Positions 15,734-24,507 of a DNA stretch of 55,014 nt are shown here, piece by piece (the first letter of the stretch is position 1; each line of letters starts with the position of its first letter). The DNA comes from PALSA-1296 sp038322815. Lineage in GTDB: Bacteria; Bacteroidota; Ignavibacteria; Palsa-1295. The notes beneath the pieces were generated by a model. It worked only from the letters and a program-made list of their open reading frames with translations. It searched no databases and had not been told where the DNA came from. Location: assembly GCA_038322815.1 (NCBI GenBank), contig JBBQGG010000012.1:1-55014 (forward strand), in the 5' to 3' direction. Position numbers and translations under genes: made by a program.

Positions 15734-17008
15734 TTATTTATCTGCCTCTCCCATGATAGGATCGAGTGAACCGATAATTGCAACAACATCAGAGATCATT
15801 GCTCCTTCAAGAATTCTGGATAGTCCTTGTAGATTTACAAAACTTGGTGAGCGGATTTTGCTGCGCCAGGGCTGACCTGTACCATCGGAAATTAAATACC
15901 ATCCGAGTTCACCTTTAGAGCCTTCAATAGCAAAATAGCTTTCTCCTCTTGGCGGAGCTTGCCCAAAATTTACTAACACAAAATCATTGATGAGTTCTTC
16001 CATAGAAGAATAGACTTCTTCTTTACGTGGTAAAACTATTTTCGCATCATCGGCAAAGATCGGTCCCGGCTGTAATTTATCCAAGCACTGACGAATGATT
16101 TTTACGCTTTCGGCAACTTCATCGAAACGGACAAAATATCTTGCAAGGGCATCACATTCAGTTCTGGTAATAACCTTAAAATCAAGTTCGGGATATACGA
16201 GATATGGTTGATCTCGACGCAGATCATATGGAATACCTGATGCTCGAAGACAAGGACCCGTCCAGCCAACATCGATTGCTTCTTCAGGTGGCATAATGCC
16301 GATGCCTTCGCAGCGCTCTATAAAGATCCTGTTCTTATGAAGCATGGCAGCAATCTCTTTTGTAGCTTCAGCGAGACCATCGAGGAAAGTTTTGATCATC
16401 GTAATGCATTCAGGAGTTATATCCTGAGCCATTCCGCCGATTCGCATATAACTTACTGTAAATCTGGCACCTGTAAGAATATCGAAAATATCGTAGAGCT
16501 TCTCACGCTCGCGCATTGTCCAAACGAAGACTGTGAGTGCTCCGACATCCATTCCCATTGCACCTGCTGCCATCAGATGAGATGAGATGCGGGCAAGTTC
16601 ACAGCAGATGACACGAATGAGCTGGGCACGTCTGGGAATTTCAACATGCATTAATTTTTCTACCGACATGCAGTACGCAACATTATTTGCTATCGGTGAA
16701 ATATAATCAAGTCTATCAGTATGCGGAATATATTCATGGAATGTCATATTCTCCGCAAGCTTCTCGTATCCGCGATGCAGATAACCCAACTCGCATTCGG
16801 CATTGACAATCATTTCTCCATCAAGTCGCAATAAAACACGCAGCACGCCATGCGTTGCAGGATGCTGCGGACCCATGTTGAGGATCATCTCATGATCGAG
16901 AGAATCCTCACTAATTGTCACACTTGTATCTTTCGATAGCAACGCTTCGATAATTTTCTGTTTCGGCTCAGTGCCCTTTTCTATTTTTATGAGTTCTTCT
17001 TGAATCAT
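15734..17008 (-). CDS. nuoD: NADH-quinone oxidoreductase subunit D
   Basis: NuoD is the 49-kDa-type subunit in the peripheral arm of complex I, next to the quinone site. The 424-aa product shows NMGPQHPATHGVLRVLLRLDGE (residues 45-66), where the His pair helps form the quinone cavity, then GYLHRGYEKLAEN, YISPIANNVAYCMSVEKL and the C-terminal DPIMGEADK typical of the family. The N-terminus is slightly extended over the usual start. It follows nuoC by 44 bp of repeat-rich DNA. The next gene downstream is copZ-like, not nuoE, so the complex I operon is broken here. Confidence 0.95.
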   Translation of the reverse strand: MIQEELIKIEKGTEPKQKIIEALLSKDTSVTISEDSLDHEMILNMGPQHPATHGVLRVLLRLDGEMIVNAECELGYLHRGYEKLAENMTFHEYIPHTDRLDYISPIANNVAYCMSVEKLMHVEIPRRAQLIRVICCELARISSHLMAAGAMGMDVGALTVFVWTMREREKLYDIFDILTGARFTVSYMRIGGMAQDITPECITMIKTFLDGLAEATKEIAAMLHKNRIFIERCEGIGIMPPEEAIDVGWTGPCLRASGIPYDLRRDQPYLVYPELDFKVITRTECDALARYFVRFDEVAESVKIIRQCLDKLQPGPIFADDAKIVLPRKEEVYSSMEELINDFVLVNFGQAPPRGESYFAIEGSKGELGWYLISDGTGQPWRSKIRSPSFVNLQGLSRILEGAMISDVVAIIGSLDPIMGEADK

Positions 17009-17011
17009 AAG

Positions 17012-17045
17012 ATCGTCATTCGTAGTTCGTCAATCCTCGTTCGTG
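17012..17045. repeat. Short repeat array between nuoC and nuoD
   Basis: Units of the form TCGTCATTCG, TAGTTCGTCA and TCCTCGTTCG fill the gap. It is the same family as 11492-11560. It separates genes normally adjacent or overlapping in nuo operons. Confidence 0.55.
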
Positions 17046-17052
17046 GATAAAA

Positions 17053-17607
17053 TCAGTTCATACGTACTTTCATGTCCTCACTTATAGGCAAAGGAATAGA
17101 TCCTTCAATTCCCATAAGCGGAAAATCTTTTCGAAGCGGATAATATTGGAATTCATCAGGCAGATACATTCTGCGGGGATCGGGATGTCCATCGAAAATA
17201 ATACCGTACATATCAAAGGCTTCACGCTCATGCCAATTTGCGCCGCTCCAAATACTAACCACCGAGGGAATATGCGGATCACGCTCATCACAGCGGACTT
17301 TTAAAAAGATCCGTTCTTTGGTTTCAGGATTACGAAGATTGTATATAAATTCAAATCGCATTTTGTGCTCGTTGCGATCAACTCCAAGCGCATCAATAAA
17401 ATGCGTAAAGCCGAATTTTTCTTTTAACGTTCTAGCTATAAGCGGAAGCTCGTCCCGAATAATAAGAAGACATGAGGTTCCATTTATATCCAATATAGTG
17501 ATAGAAGGGAATTCTCCGTGGATGGTGTCAAAGTTTATCATACTTTCTAAACAATATATCTCAGTGAATTCCTCCCATTCCTGGCACTTTTTTTTATAAT
17601 TAAACAT
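17053..17607 (-). CDS. nuoC: NADH-quinone oxidoreductase subunit C
   Basis: NuoC is the 30-kDa subunit of the complex I peripheral arm. The 184-aa product carries the core RDELPLIARTLKEKFGFTHFIDALGVDR, FEFIYNLRNPETKERIFLKV, SIWSGANWHEREAFDMYGIIFDGHPDPRRMYLPDEF (the ERE/YDMYG signature) and YPLRKDFPLMG. The start at 17607 gives a lysine-rich extension; an internal ATG at 17541 (MINFDTIHG) would give a 162-aa form closer to the usual length. No promoter consensus is obvious in the 32 bp between it and the divergent methyltransferase gene. Confidence 0.9.
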   Translation of the reverse strand: MFNYKKKCQEWEEFTEIYCLESMINFDTIHGEFPSITILDINGTSCLLIIRDELPLIARTLKEKFGFTHFIDALGVDRNEHKMRFEFIYNLRNPETKERIFLKVRCDERDPHIPSVVSIWSGANWHEREAFDMYGIIFDGHPDPRRMYLPDEFQYYPLRKDFPLMGIEGSIPLPISEDMKVRMN

Positions 17608-17639
17608 TTACTGAACACATATGACTGCTATTTTAACTT

Positions 17640-18380
17640 ATGGTTATTCGTGAATCAATTCAGAAACAAGGATCATGGCTTTTCTCCCGAAGAAGTTATA
17701 TTCCTCTGGCATTAATTCCAACCATGGTTCTCGTGATATTATATAGTCGTGATTACCCACAAATGTTCGCTACAACTCACGGCTGGGATCTTATTTGTTT
17801 CTTTGTCACGATCATTGGTATGGGCATTCGCATACTAACAGTAGGTACTTCGCCGGTAGGTACTTCAGGAAGAAATACTCATGGACAAGTTGCAGAATCA
17901 TTAAATACAAAAGGAATTTATTCCGTTATCCGACATCCGCTGTATGTTGGTAATTTCTTCGTAATTATAGGAATAGTCCTGCTCATCGGAGTCTGGTGGT
18001 TTATTTTTCTTATTACAGCGTTATATTGGTTGTACTATGAACGAATTATTTTTACCGAAGAAGAATATCTACGGCAAAAGTATGGCGAAAAATTTCTCAG
18101 TTGGGCTGAAAAAACGCCCGCGGTAATCCCTTCATTTCGCAATTACCAGCCCACACAAATCCCCTTTTCTTTTCGAGTAGTTTTAGCACGGGAATTTACC
18201 GGATTTCTTGCAATTGCAGCTTCGTTTGCGATCGAAGATCTCATGGAATATTATTTAGGTTATCGTAATCCTAACTTCACGTTTTTATGGACATGGGTCT
18301 TTACGGCGACTCTTATCATCTACCTGATTATCCGTTTTTTACGAAAAAAAACAAATATCTTGTTCGTTGAAGGACGATAA
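17640..18380 (+). CDS. Integral membrane methyltransferase, ICMT/PEMT-like family
   Basis: This 246-aa protein has several hydrophobic segments and the signature of membrane methyltransferases of the isoprenylcysteine/phospholipid methyltransferase class: SVIRHPLYVGNFF (SAM-binding RHP motif, about residues 97-109), then YYERIIFTEEEYLRQKYGEKFLSWAEKTPAVIP, whose EE pair completes the cofactor site. Substrates in bacteria range from lipids to lipid A phosphate (LmtA in Leptospira), so a lipid substrate is likely but not fixed. It is one of three genes interrupting the nuo block and points away from nuoC. Its stop codon directly abuts the convergent metal-binding protein gene. Confidence 0.82.
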   Translation: MVIRESIQKQGSWLFSRRSYIPLALIPTMVLVILYSRDYPQMFATTHGWDLICFFVTIIGMGIRILTVGTSPVGTSGRNTHGQVAESLNTKGIYSVIRHPLYVGNFFVIIGIVLLIGVWWFIFLITALYWLYYERIIFTEEEYLRQKYGEKFLSWAEKTPAVIPSFRNYQPTQIPFSFRVVLAREFTGFLAIAASFAIEDLMEYYLGYRNPNFTFLWTWVFTATLIIYLIIRFLRKKTNILFVEGR

Positions 18381-18821
18381 TTATTTTCGTTTCTCAAGAG
18401 GCATTCCGCAAATACTGCAAGAACCGGGAGTATTTGAAAGTTCATGATGATGCATCGGACAGATATATCTCGGTTGTTTTACAAAATGTGCCTCAGTTAT
18501 TACAGGATATCCCTTGAGTATCTGAAGAGTAAAAACACCTTTACTTCCTTTAGCACAACTATCGAAGATCGTCGAATCAGCAACGGAGAAAGCCATCGTC
18601 ATCGCTTTCATTAAACCGGCAATGCATTCGTGTTTAATGATCATTCTTTTTTCCTCACGAAATTTCTTTTTTACTTCGGCTTTTACATTATAAATTTTCC
18701 CTTCAATAATAGAATCGTCTTGAAAGATCACAGCCACCGCCGATTTCGTAAAGGCATTGGCAGAATGTACACTGAGAATTGAGAGAACAAAGGTGACAAG
18801 AAGTATTTTTTTCATATTCAT
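18381..18821 (-). CDS. Secreted protein with C-terminal heavy-metal-binding domain
   Basis: The 146-aa product has a signal peptide (MKKILLVTFVLSILSVHSANA) and a small globular middle. A C-terminal YICPMHHHELSNTPGS followed by CSICGMPLEK (about 118-144) matches the heavy-metal-binding domain seen at the ends of copper/silver efflux proteins (YTCPMHP...CPICGM pattern). Two Cys pairs and His residues would bind a soft metal. The function of the middle region, which includes two further Cys residues (ECIAGL, FDSCAKG), is unknown. Location is periplasmic. It converges on the methyltransferase gene with no gap. A copZ-like gene 2.6 kb away suggests local metal handling, though this is only proximity. 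Confidence 0.8.
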   Translation of the reverse strand: MNMKKILLVTFVLSILSVHSANAFTKSAVAVIFQDDSIIEGKIYNVKAEVKKKFREEKRMIIKHECIAGLMKAMTMAFSVADSTIFDSCAKGSKGVFTLQILKGYPVITEAHFVKQPRYICPMHHHELSNTPGSCSICGMPLEKRK

Positions 18822-18925
18822 TGTACGAAAAGCACAGATATGGTTGCAGATAAATTAGCGGTAATGAACTTAAATTCAAAGTTTTTTAGTTGTTCGATTA
18901 TATTATTAACAATACTAAACGATAA

Positions 18926-19414
18926 ATGTTTGAAGAATTATTAGGGACAGGTACCGAACTAACACCATTACAAATGGGAATCAGGGCGTTCATTATATTT
19001 ATCTTAGCACTGGTTCTTATCCGTTTAGCAGGTATACGAGCTTTCGGAATGAAATCAGCATTCGATAATATTATTATTCTTTTGCTTGGAGCGGTTTTAA
19101 GCAGAGCCGTTGTCGGAGCATCACCTTTTTTTTCAATACTTGTAGCATGTTTAGTGATTGTGTCAATGCATCGCATCTTTGCATTCCTAAGTCTCTATAG
19201 TGATACCTTCGGCAAACTTATAAAAGGAGATAAAATGCTACTGTTTAAAGATGGAAAAGAGATCAAAAAAAATATGCGAAAAAGTTTAATAAGCAGCAAA
19301 GATCTGGCAGAAGGAATTCGGATGACTGGCCATGTAGAAACACCGGATGATGTTGAAGTCGCATATCTGGAGCGCAACGGTCACATCAGTGTGATCACGA
19401 AAATAAAAAAATGA
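18926..19414 (+). CDS. DUF421 (YetF-like) membrane protein
   Basis: The 162-aa protein has two or three N-terminal TM segments (GIRAFIIFILALVLIRLAGIR; FDNIIILLLGAVLSRAVVG; FSILVACLVIVSMHRIFAFL) followed by a soluble domain LIKGDKMLLFKDGKEIKKNMRKSLIS...VEVAYLERNGHISVITK. That is the DUF421/YetF layout, where the conserved ISKDL-like helix precedes the strand that ends the domain. The family is widespread and its role is unknown. It is the third gene interrupting the nuo block and ends one base before the nuoB stop. Confidence 0.85.
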   Translation: MFEELLGTGTELTPLQMGIRAFIIFILALVLIRLAGIRAFGMKSAFDNIIILLLGAVLSRAVVGASPFFSILVACLVIVSMHRIFAFLSLYSDTFGKLIKGDKMLLFKDGKEIKKNMRKSLISSKDLAEGIRMTGHVETPDDVEVAYLERNGHISVITKIKK

Positions 19415-19415
19415 T

Positions 19416-19964
19416 CTATGCCTTCACCATTTCACCATGCTCGGGCATGGAGATATCATACATCTTTTCTTCAGAACCAACGATAGTCCCACGTTCCCAG
19501 GGTTTTTCTCCTGAAATAATATCCTGAATTACCATAAGTCCTTTTAAAACGGAATCAGGACGAGGCGGACAGCCTGCTACATAGACATCAACCGGAAGAA
19601 ATTGATTAATGCCTTGCACAACAGCATACGTCCGGTAGATACCGCCGCTGGAAGTACAGGCTCCCATAGCCATTACATATTTCGGATCAGGCATCTGATC
19701 ATAAATTTTCTTCACGACCTTTGCCATTTTGTATGTCACGGTTCCTGCAACGATAAGCAGATCGGATTGGCGCGGCGAAAAGCGAAAGACTTCACTTCCG
19801 AAACGGGAAACATCATAACGAGGACCTGCAAATGCCATCATTTCGATTGCACAGCACGATATACCAAGCGGCATTGGCCACACTGCACTTTTGCGCGCCC
19901 AATTGACCAACGCATCGACGCTTGTCGTTAAAAATCCTTCCGATTCAACCTGATCTAATCCCAT
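19416..19964 (-). CDS. nuoB: NADH-quinone oxidoreductase subunit B
   Basis: NuoB carries iron-sulfur cluster N2, the last electron carrier before quinone. The 182-aa product has the adjacent ligands Cys37-Cys38 in PLGISCCAIEM, Cys103 in AMGACTSSGG and Cys132 in VAGCPPRPD, plus the conserved PRYDVSRFGSEVFRFSPRQSDLLIVAGTVT. All four ligands are intact. It overlaps the end of nuoA by 10 bp, indicating translational coupling. In typical operons nuoC follows directly; here nuoC lies 1.8 kb further on after three unrelated genes. Confidence 0.96.
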   Translation of the reverse strand: MGLDQVESEGFLTTSVDALVNWARKSAVWPMPLGISCCAIEMMAFAGPRYDVSRFGSEVFRFSPRQSDLLIVAGTVTYKMAKVVKKIYDQMPDPKYVMAMGACTSSGGIYRTYAVVQGINQFLPVDVYVAGCPPRPDSVLKGLMVIQDIISGEKPWERGTIVGSEEKMYDISMPEHGEMVKA

Positions 19965-20311
19965 TCCAATGCTCCTTTTTTAACAATATAGATATACCCT
20001 ATGAAGAGCAATCCAATAAATAGAAACATTTCTCCGAGAGCAAAGGCTCCGATCTTATCAAAAGTCACAGCCCAAGGGTAAAGAAAGACGATCTCAATAT
20101 CGAAAATTATGAAGAGCATCGCCACCATGTAGTATTTGACGCTTACGCGGTCGCGTGTTGAGCCGATTGGCTTCATTCCCGATTCATAGACCGAGAGCTT
20201 TTCCTTATTCGGCCTGCGTGGCCCGAGCCATTTAGACAAATTCGCCATGATAACGCCAAAAACAATGGCGACGGCCATCATCAGGGCTAATGGAATATAA
20301 TTTGATAGCAT
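19955..20311 (-). CDS. nuoA: NADH-quinone oxidoreductase subunit A
   Basis: NuoA is a small three-helix membrane subunit of complex I. From the ATG at 20311 (MLSNYIPLALMMAV) the product is 118 aa, with three hydrophobic helices and the conserved loop KEKLSVYESGMKPIGSTRDRVSVKYYMVAMLFIIFDIEIVFLYPW. An upstream TTG at 20320 in the same frame is unlikely, because it is part of the TAnnTTTG promoter at 20318-20325. The promoter position suggests a leaderless or nearly leaderless mRNA. Confidence 0.93.
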   Translation of the reverse strand: MLSNYIPLALMMAVAIVFGVIMANLSKWLGPRRPNKEKLSVYESGMKPIGSTRDRVSVKYYMVAMLFIIFDIEIVFLYPWAVTFDKIGAFALGEMFLFIGLLFIGYIYIVKKGALEWD

Positions 20312-20317
20312 AGAGTA

Positions 20318-20325
20318 CAAAAATA
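20318..20325 (-). promoter_or_regulatory. Promoter -7 element of nuoA-nuoB
   Basis: The minus strand reads TATTTTTG, matching TAnnTTTG, ending six bases before the nuoA ATG. Transcription would begin on or beside the start codon. A TTG at the ideal -33 position is not seen. Confidence 0.5.
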
Positions 20326-20347
20326 CGAAAAATTACGTTAAGATAAA

Positions 20348-21166
20348 CTATACAGCCTTATTTTCAACTTTAATCCACTCTTCATTTTCTTTCCTTAAGT
20401 TTGTAATTTGATTTGAAGTGAATTCCTTTTCATTCCATCTCCGCTCTTCGATCTGAAGATAATTATTTTCCGCATAAATAAGATTATAGGAATTTGGCTC
20501 CGACCGTGTACGATTCGATATTGCTGTTCCCGCTTGTGCCACAATAAGAGAACGTTTTCTTTTCGAATAATAGGTTCGGATATCGGCAGAATATGCATCA
20601 TGCAAATGCCCGGCTAAGAGCAAGTCGATAGAACATTCATCAATGATATCCAAAGCACGAAGAGCGCGACCAACCAATTTTACTCCCGCACTTCCGGGTG
20701 GGGGAATAAAAGGATGATGGGTTACAACAATTTTCATAAGTGCCGGGCCGAGCGAACATAAACTATCTTTCATTGCAGCCATTTGTGCTAATGAAATCCG
20801 TCCATCTTTCCATGTAAATGAGCGTGCTGTATTTATACCGAGCACGGCTATTTCATTATCCAGATAAATCGGCTGCATATCTGAAGTGATGAATCGCTTA
20901 TAACGAGTTAGCGGAGCAAGAAATCGGCGAAAGATATCGAAAAGAGGAATATCATGGTTTCCCGGAACAATGAGTTTCGGAGCATCGATCTGAGCTAAAT
21001 ATTTTTGCGCCTGCTCGAATTCAGCATTCCGTGCGCGCTGCGTCAGATCACCGCTGACTACAACAAGATCAGGTGCGATGCCTTTTATATCATGCAAAAG
21101 ACCACCGGCAACAGTTTCATTAACGCGTCCGAAATGCAGGTCTGATATATGGACTATCTTTTTCAT
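20348..21166 (-). CDS. Calcineurin-like metallophosphoesterase
   Basis: The 272-aa product has all metal-binding blocks of the family: ISDLHFG (residues 7-13), VSGDLTQRA, VPGNHDIP, VVTHHPFIP and LAGHLHDAY. This architecture is seen in CpdA-type cyclic nucleotide phosphodiesterases and in many lipid- or nucleotide-directed phosphoesterases. The start codon overlaps the stop of the lipid-kinase gene by 4 bp (ATGA), so the two are translationally coupled, and a PAP2 phosphatase lies further upstream. That context suggests lipid or glycerophosphate metabolism rather than cAMP. Confidence 0.87.
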   Translation of the reverse strand: MKKIVHISDLHFGRVNETVAGGLLHDIKGIAPDLVVVSGDLTQRARNAEFEQAQKYLAQIDAPKLIVPGNHDIPLFDIFRRFLAPLTRYKRFITSDMQPIYLDNEIAVLGINTARSFTWKDGRISLAQMAAMKDSLCSLGPALMKIVVTHHPFIPPPGSAGVKLVGRALRALDIIDECSIDLLLAGHLHDAYSADIRTYYSKRKRSLIVAQAGTAISNRTRSEPNSYNLIYAENNYLQIEERRWNEKEFTSNQITNLRKENEEWIKVENKAV

Positions 21167-22041
21167 TCTCCACTCTTTTTGGGAAGTAACACATGCAATT
21201 GCAGCGGCCGTATCTTATAGCATAAAGGAGGTTCCATCTCTACAACCTCTCCGTCAATCGCCACGACCATTTTTTTCTTCGTCGTATCAAGTTCTAATTC
21301 CTTCACTAAATGCAGGTCAAAGTATTTATCACTAAGTATGTTAAAAACACTAAGTAACCCCATCCATAATACGCCCCACCGTCCTTTCAAGTGTGCGGAA
21401 TAAATACTTAAGACTCCTTCGGTAATCTTTTCTCGTTTCCCGGCACTGTATTTATTATTACCCACAAAAACAAATGACGTTCTCCGGAAATACGTACCTG
21501 CATCGGTCTCCAATTTGACTGTAAAGATCGGAAAACGGGCAAATATATTTAAGGCAGATCGTATCATTGCCCAGCGCTTTGTCCAGCCAAATTTATTCTG
21601 ATAATTTTCGCGCAGCCTCACAGCCAGAGGATATACACCTATCGAAGAATTATTAATAAATATCCTTCCGTTCACTTCAGCAGCATCGACCAATCCTGTA
21701 TTTCCTTGGGCAACAACACCAATGCATTCCTCAAGGCTCTCAGGAAGTTTCAGATCGCCTGCGAAATGATTAAATGTTCCCATAGGTAGTATTCCCATTG
21801 GAATCGGAGTGCCGACAAGTTCCGAAGCTACACAATTTATAGTCCCATCACCACCGCCTACTGCGATTGCATCGATACCTGATCGTATTGCGTCTTTGAT
21901 AACCTGTGGTATAGCACTCCCTTCAAGTTTATGTAAATTAACTATAATATTTCTGTCCTGAAATCCTTTCAGGATCTTCGGTATTACATCATCCTTTTCA
22001 CCACCTCCGGATCTTTTATTGATAATGATAGTAATATTCAT
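21163..22041 (-). CDS. Diacylglycerol kinase-family lipid kinase (YegS/DgkB-like)
   Basis: The 292-aa product has the DAGK catalytic core: MNITIIINKRSGGG at the start, AIAVGGGDGTINCVASEL (59-76, the ATP-binding GGDGT), PMGILPMGTFNHFAGDL, and a C-terminal beta-sandwich with FVFVGNNKYSAGKREKITEGVLSIY. The family phosphorylates diacylglycerol or sphingosine-like lipids. It is coupled to the phosphoesterase by an ATGA overlap and lies 72 bp from a PAP2 phosphatase that could remove the same phosphate. Confidence 0.9.
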   Translation of the reverse strand: MNITIIINKRSGGGEKDDVIPKILKGFQDRNIIVNLHKLEGSAIPQVIKDAIRSGIDAIAVGGGDGTINCVASELVGTPIPMGILPMGTFNHFAGDLKLPESLEECIGVVAQGNTGLVDAAEVNGRIFINNSSIGVYPLAVRLRENYQNKFGWTKRWAMIRSALNIFARFPIFTVKLETDAGTYFRRTSFVFVGNNKYSAGKREKITEGVLSIYSAHLKGRWGVLWMGLLSVFNILSDKYFDLHLVKELELDTTKKKMVVAIDGEVVEMEPPLCYKIRPLQLHVLLPKKSGE

Positions 22042-22113
22042 GAAGTGTAAAATCTAAAATGAATGGGAATTTTAAAGGGGAAATGCGAGGAGAGGGATAT
22101 ACTAAAAGAAACT

Positions 22114-22686
22114 TCATTTAGTATCAACTACTAAAGGCATGTCCTTCGTTTCTTTTTTTCTTGAAAAATATCTGAAAAGTACATAGCATAACAAAGCGGC
22201 GGCTATGCCAATTAAAGCGCCTGCAAGAACATCGGTAGGATAATGCACTCCCAGATCCATCCGCGAGTATGCTACAAGGATCGCCCAAAGGAAGATGGGT
22301 ATCACCACACCGGGTTTTGGATACAAAAGGCTTACTGCCATTGCAATGGAAAACACATCTGATGTATGCCCCGAAGGAAATGAGCCGCTGCCGCCACTGG
22401 ATAATTTTTGAATAAAAGAAAAGGTAGTAAAAGGACGAGGGCGCGCAACATTGGTTTTAATAACGTTGGAAATTATCACAGAGAGCAAATAGGGTGCGGC
22501 GATCTTAATGCCATTAAACCAAATCTCTCTTTTTTTCTTCAGGAAACCTATAAGTATAAAAACAAGGGGAATCGAAGCAGCAATGATCGGACCAATTCCG
22601 GAAAGAAAAATAAATACACCGTCAAGTCCTGTGATGCGATTGACGTTTATTTCTCTGAGAAGCGAGATATCAAGTGAGTCGAGCAA
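22114..22686 (-). CDS. PAP2-family membrane phosphatase
   Basis: The 190-aa integral membrane protein carries the three PAP2 signatures: KTNVARPRP (about residues 72-80), SGSFPSGHTSDVFS (97-110) and YSRMDLGVHYPTDVLAGALIG (139-159), with the catalytic His residues in PSGH and GVHYPTD. Six TM helices are plausible. Such enzymes remove phosphate from phosphatidate or undecaprenyl diphosphate. It is the first gene of the lipid cluster 22686-20348. Confidence 0.9.
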   Translation of the reverse strand: MLDSLDISLLREINVNRITGLDGVFIFLSGIGPIIAASIPLVFILIGFLKKKREIWFNGIKIAAPYLLSVIISNVIKTNVARPRPFTTFSFIQKLSSGGSGSFPSGHTSDVFSIAMAVSLLYPKPGVVIPIFLWAILVAYSRMDLGVHYPTDVLAGALIGIAAALLCYVLFRYFSRKKETKDMPLVVDTK

Positions 22687-22769
22687 TTGTATAGTAAAAT
22701 GAATCGATTTAGCAAACGAAAAAACTTCCAGAAACGCTCTCGGACAGAAATAATGTTCTAACGTATAAT

Positions 22770-24119
22770 ATGCGAATTATACTCATCTTATTTATTCTGG
22801 TTTTAGCAGCTAACACCGAAGCGCAGGTACATCAAAAGGATATGCTCTACACTGAGCTTTTTCGTCCACTAACCGGTGGATGGACTGCAGGTGACGGCAC
22901 AATATCCGTTCCACTTCCCGATGGAAAAGTACTTTGGCTTTTCGGCGATAGTTATTTGGTTGATGTTAACGTTAGCGACACAACATTGCCTTGTCTTTTT
23001 CAGGTTCGTAATGTTGTGATGGTGCAAGAAGGCAAAAATTTCAGAACACTGGTCGATTCTTCGCAATCCGGAGTGCAGCGTACATTTTTCCGAGATTCCC
23101 CATGGCGTGATACTTCTCTCTATTGGCCGGGTTCTGGGTTTGTAGAGAAAGATACGATCTATATTTTTCTCGGAAAAGTAAAGAACGATGCTTCTATTGC
23201 CGGACTTGGTAATTATGTTGCGAAGATGCATTACCCTGATCTAAAACTTCTTTCGATCTCCCCCCTTCCGAATTTTAATCACATAAATTTCGGAGTCAGT
23301 GTTCTGTTCGATACTGCATCGGGATATTATTATGCCTATGGAGTGCGTCCTAATTGGATCGTCTTCGAACCCTATATTGCGCGATTTCAGCTTAATCATA
23401 TTCTTGATCATTGGGAATATTTTACCGGTAGCGATTGGTCAAATGATACTGCAAAAGCGAGAAAGATTTCCGAAGGCGCAATGTGTGCCGCTTATGGAGT
23501 AGTGCAGCGAAATAATTTCTACTACATTATCAGCCAGGATAATGGTTTTTTATCACCCGGTGCGGGGCGTCATATCTATGCGTATCACTCTTCAAGTCCG
23601 ACAGGTCCTTTTGTAGGACAACAGCTTCTTTATACCATCGAAGATAAATGGAAAGGCCAATATCTTGTTACCTATAATGCCATGCCACATCCTGAAGTGT
23701 ATCGCGACTCTCTTTCGATAGGATATAATGTTAATGGGAATGACTCAACATGCAGGAAGGATATTTGGAAGGAAAGGTTAAATGCAGACTGCTATCGACC
23801 GAAATTTGTTGCAGTGCCGTGGTTAATGATCGAATCAGTAACACGATCGGTGAAGAATTTCCAGGAGGATAGCAGCATTTCACTTTATCCTAACCCTGCT
23901 AATAAAACAGTAAAAATTTTACTTCATCATCCACTCTCCGCTGATGGCTCTGCAACCATTTTTAATACGGCAGGGCAGCTGTTGTTTCAGAAAGATATTC
24001 AAATGGGACAGTGGCAGGCCGAACTCGATCTTCGCTATCTTTCCAGCGGTTCTTACTTACTTGAAATTTCAGAGGGTAGAAAGACGCTACAAAGATCTCA
24101 GTTCGTCATATCCCGATAA
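22770..24119 (+). CDS. Secreted beta-propeller-like protein with T9SS sorting domain
   Basis: The 449-aa product has a signal peptide (MRIILILFILVLAANTEAQ). A long beta-rich domain follows, with LWLFGDSY, YVAKMHYPDLKL, GAMCAAYGVVQRNNFYYIISQDNG and PHPEVYRDSLSIGYNVN, a five-bladed-propeller pattern like DUF4185/DUF5005 proteins and distant GH43-type folds. The last 80 residues are a type IX secretion C-terminal domain: SLYPNPANKTVKI, FNTAGQLLF, YLSSGSYLLEI. It is therefore expected on the cell surface or outside. The enzyme activity is not identifiable. Its last 14 bases overlap the convergent DCC protein gene. Confidence 0.8.
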   Translation: MRIILILFILVLAANTEAQVHQKDMLYTELFRPLTGGWTAGDGTISVPLPDGKVLWLFGDSYLVDVNVSDTTLPCLFQVRNVVMVQEGKNFRTLVDSSQSGVQRTFFRDSPWRDTSLYWPGSGFVEKDTIYIFLGKVKNDASIAGLGNYVAKMHYPDLKLLSISPLPNFNHINFGVSVLFDTASGYYYAYGVRPNWIVFEPYIARFQLNHILDHWEYFTGSDWSNDTAKARKISEGAMCAAYGVVQRNNFYYIISQDNGFLSPGAGRHIYAYHSSSPTGPFVGQQLLYTIEDKWKGQYLVTYNAMPHPEVYRDSLSIGYNVNGNDSTCRKDIWKERLNADCYRPKFVAVPWLMIESVTRSVKNFQEDSSISLYPNPANKTVKILLHHPLSADGSATIFNTAGQLLFQKDIQMGQWQAELDLRYLSSGSYLLEISEGRKTLQRSQFVISR

Positions 24120-24507
24120 ATCTTGATCGTTCCTCAGGTGTCGGCACCCTGCATACTTCCCTTCTTCCGAAAATCTTATACCGATATTTTGCAAAGAGAT
24201 CATAGAGAGGATCGCGGATAAATGTGGGAACAATGATGAAGTCATGAAGAATAGATGTCCACCCTGAAAGCTTCGAGGAAATCTTCAAGACTGCTGTAGA
24301 ACGCGAAAATACTTTTTCATCTTCGATGAGAATAATTGTATCAATATCTGTTTGCCAGATGTCATATTTCACGAGCAAGGCTTGTCCTTCATCAGATTGC
24401 GATGCAGCGAACTTAAAATATCCGTTCGGATCGTGATCGATTATAAAATTTACGGTGCTGTTGCAAAAATTGCAGACTCCGTCGAAGAGGATTATGGCAT
24501 TGCTCAA
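24106..24507 (-). CDS. DCC-family thiol-disulfide oxidoreductase (YuxK/DUF393)
   Basis: The 133-aa product has the family name-giving DGVCNFC motif (residues 9-15, DxxCxxC) and the conserved RSTAVLKISSKLSGW, then VPTFIRDPLYDLFAKYRYKIFGRREVC. The fold is thioredoxin-like and soluble or membrane-associated; its substrate is unknown. It overlaps the stop of the upstream AAA+ ATPase gene by 4 bp, so the two are coupled. Confidence 0.88.
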   Translation of the reverse strand: MSNAIILFDGVCNFCNSTVNFIIDHDPNGYFKFAASQSDEGQALLVKYDIWQTDIDTIILIEDEKVFSRSTAVLKISSKLSGWTSILHDFIIVPTFIRDPLYDLFAKYRYKIFGRREVCRVPTPEERSRFIGI

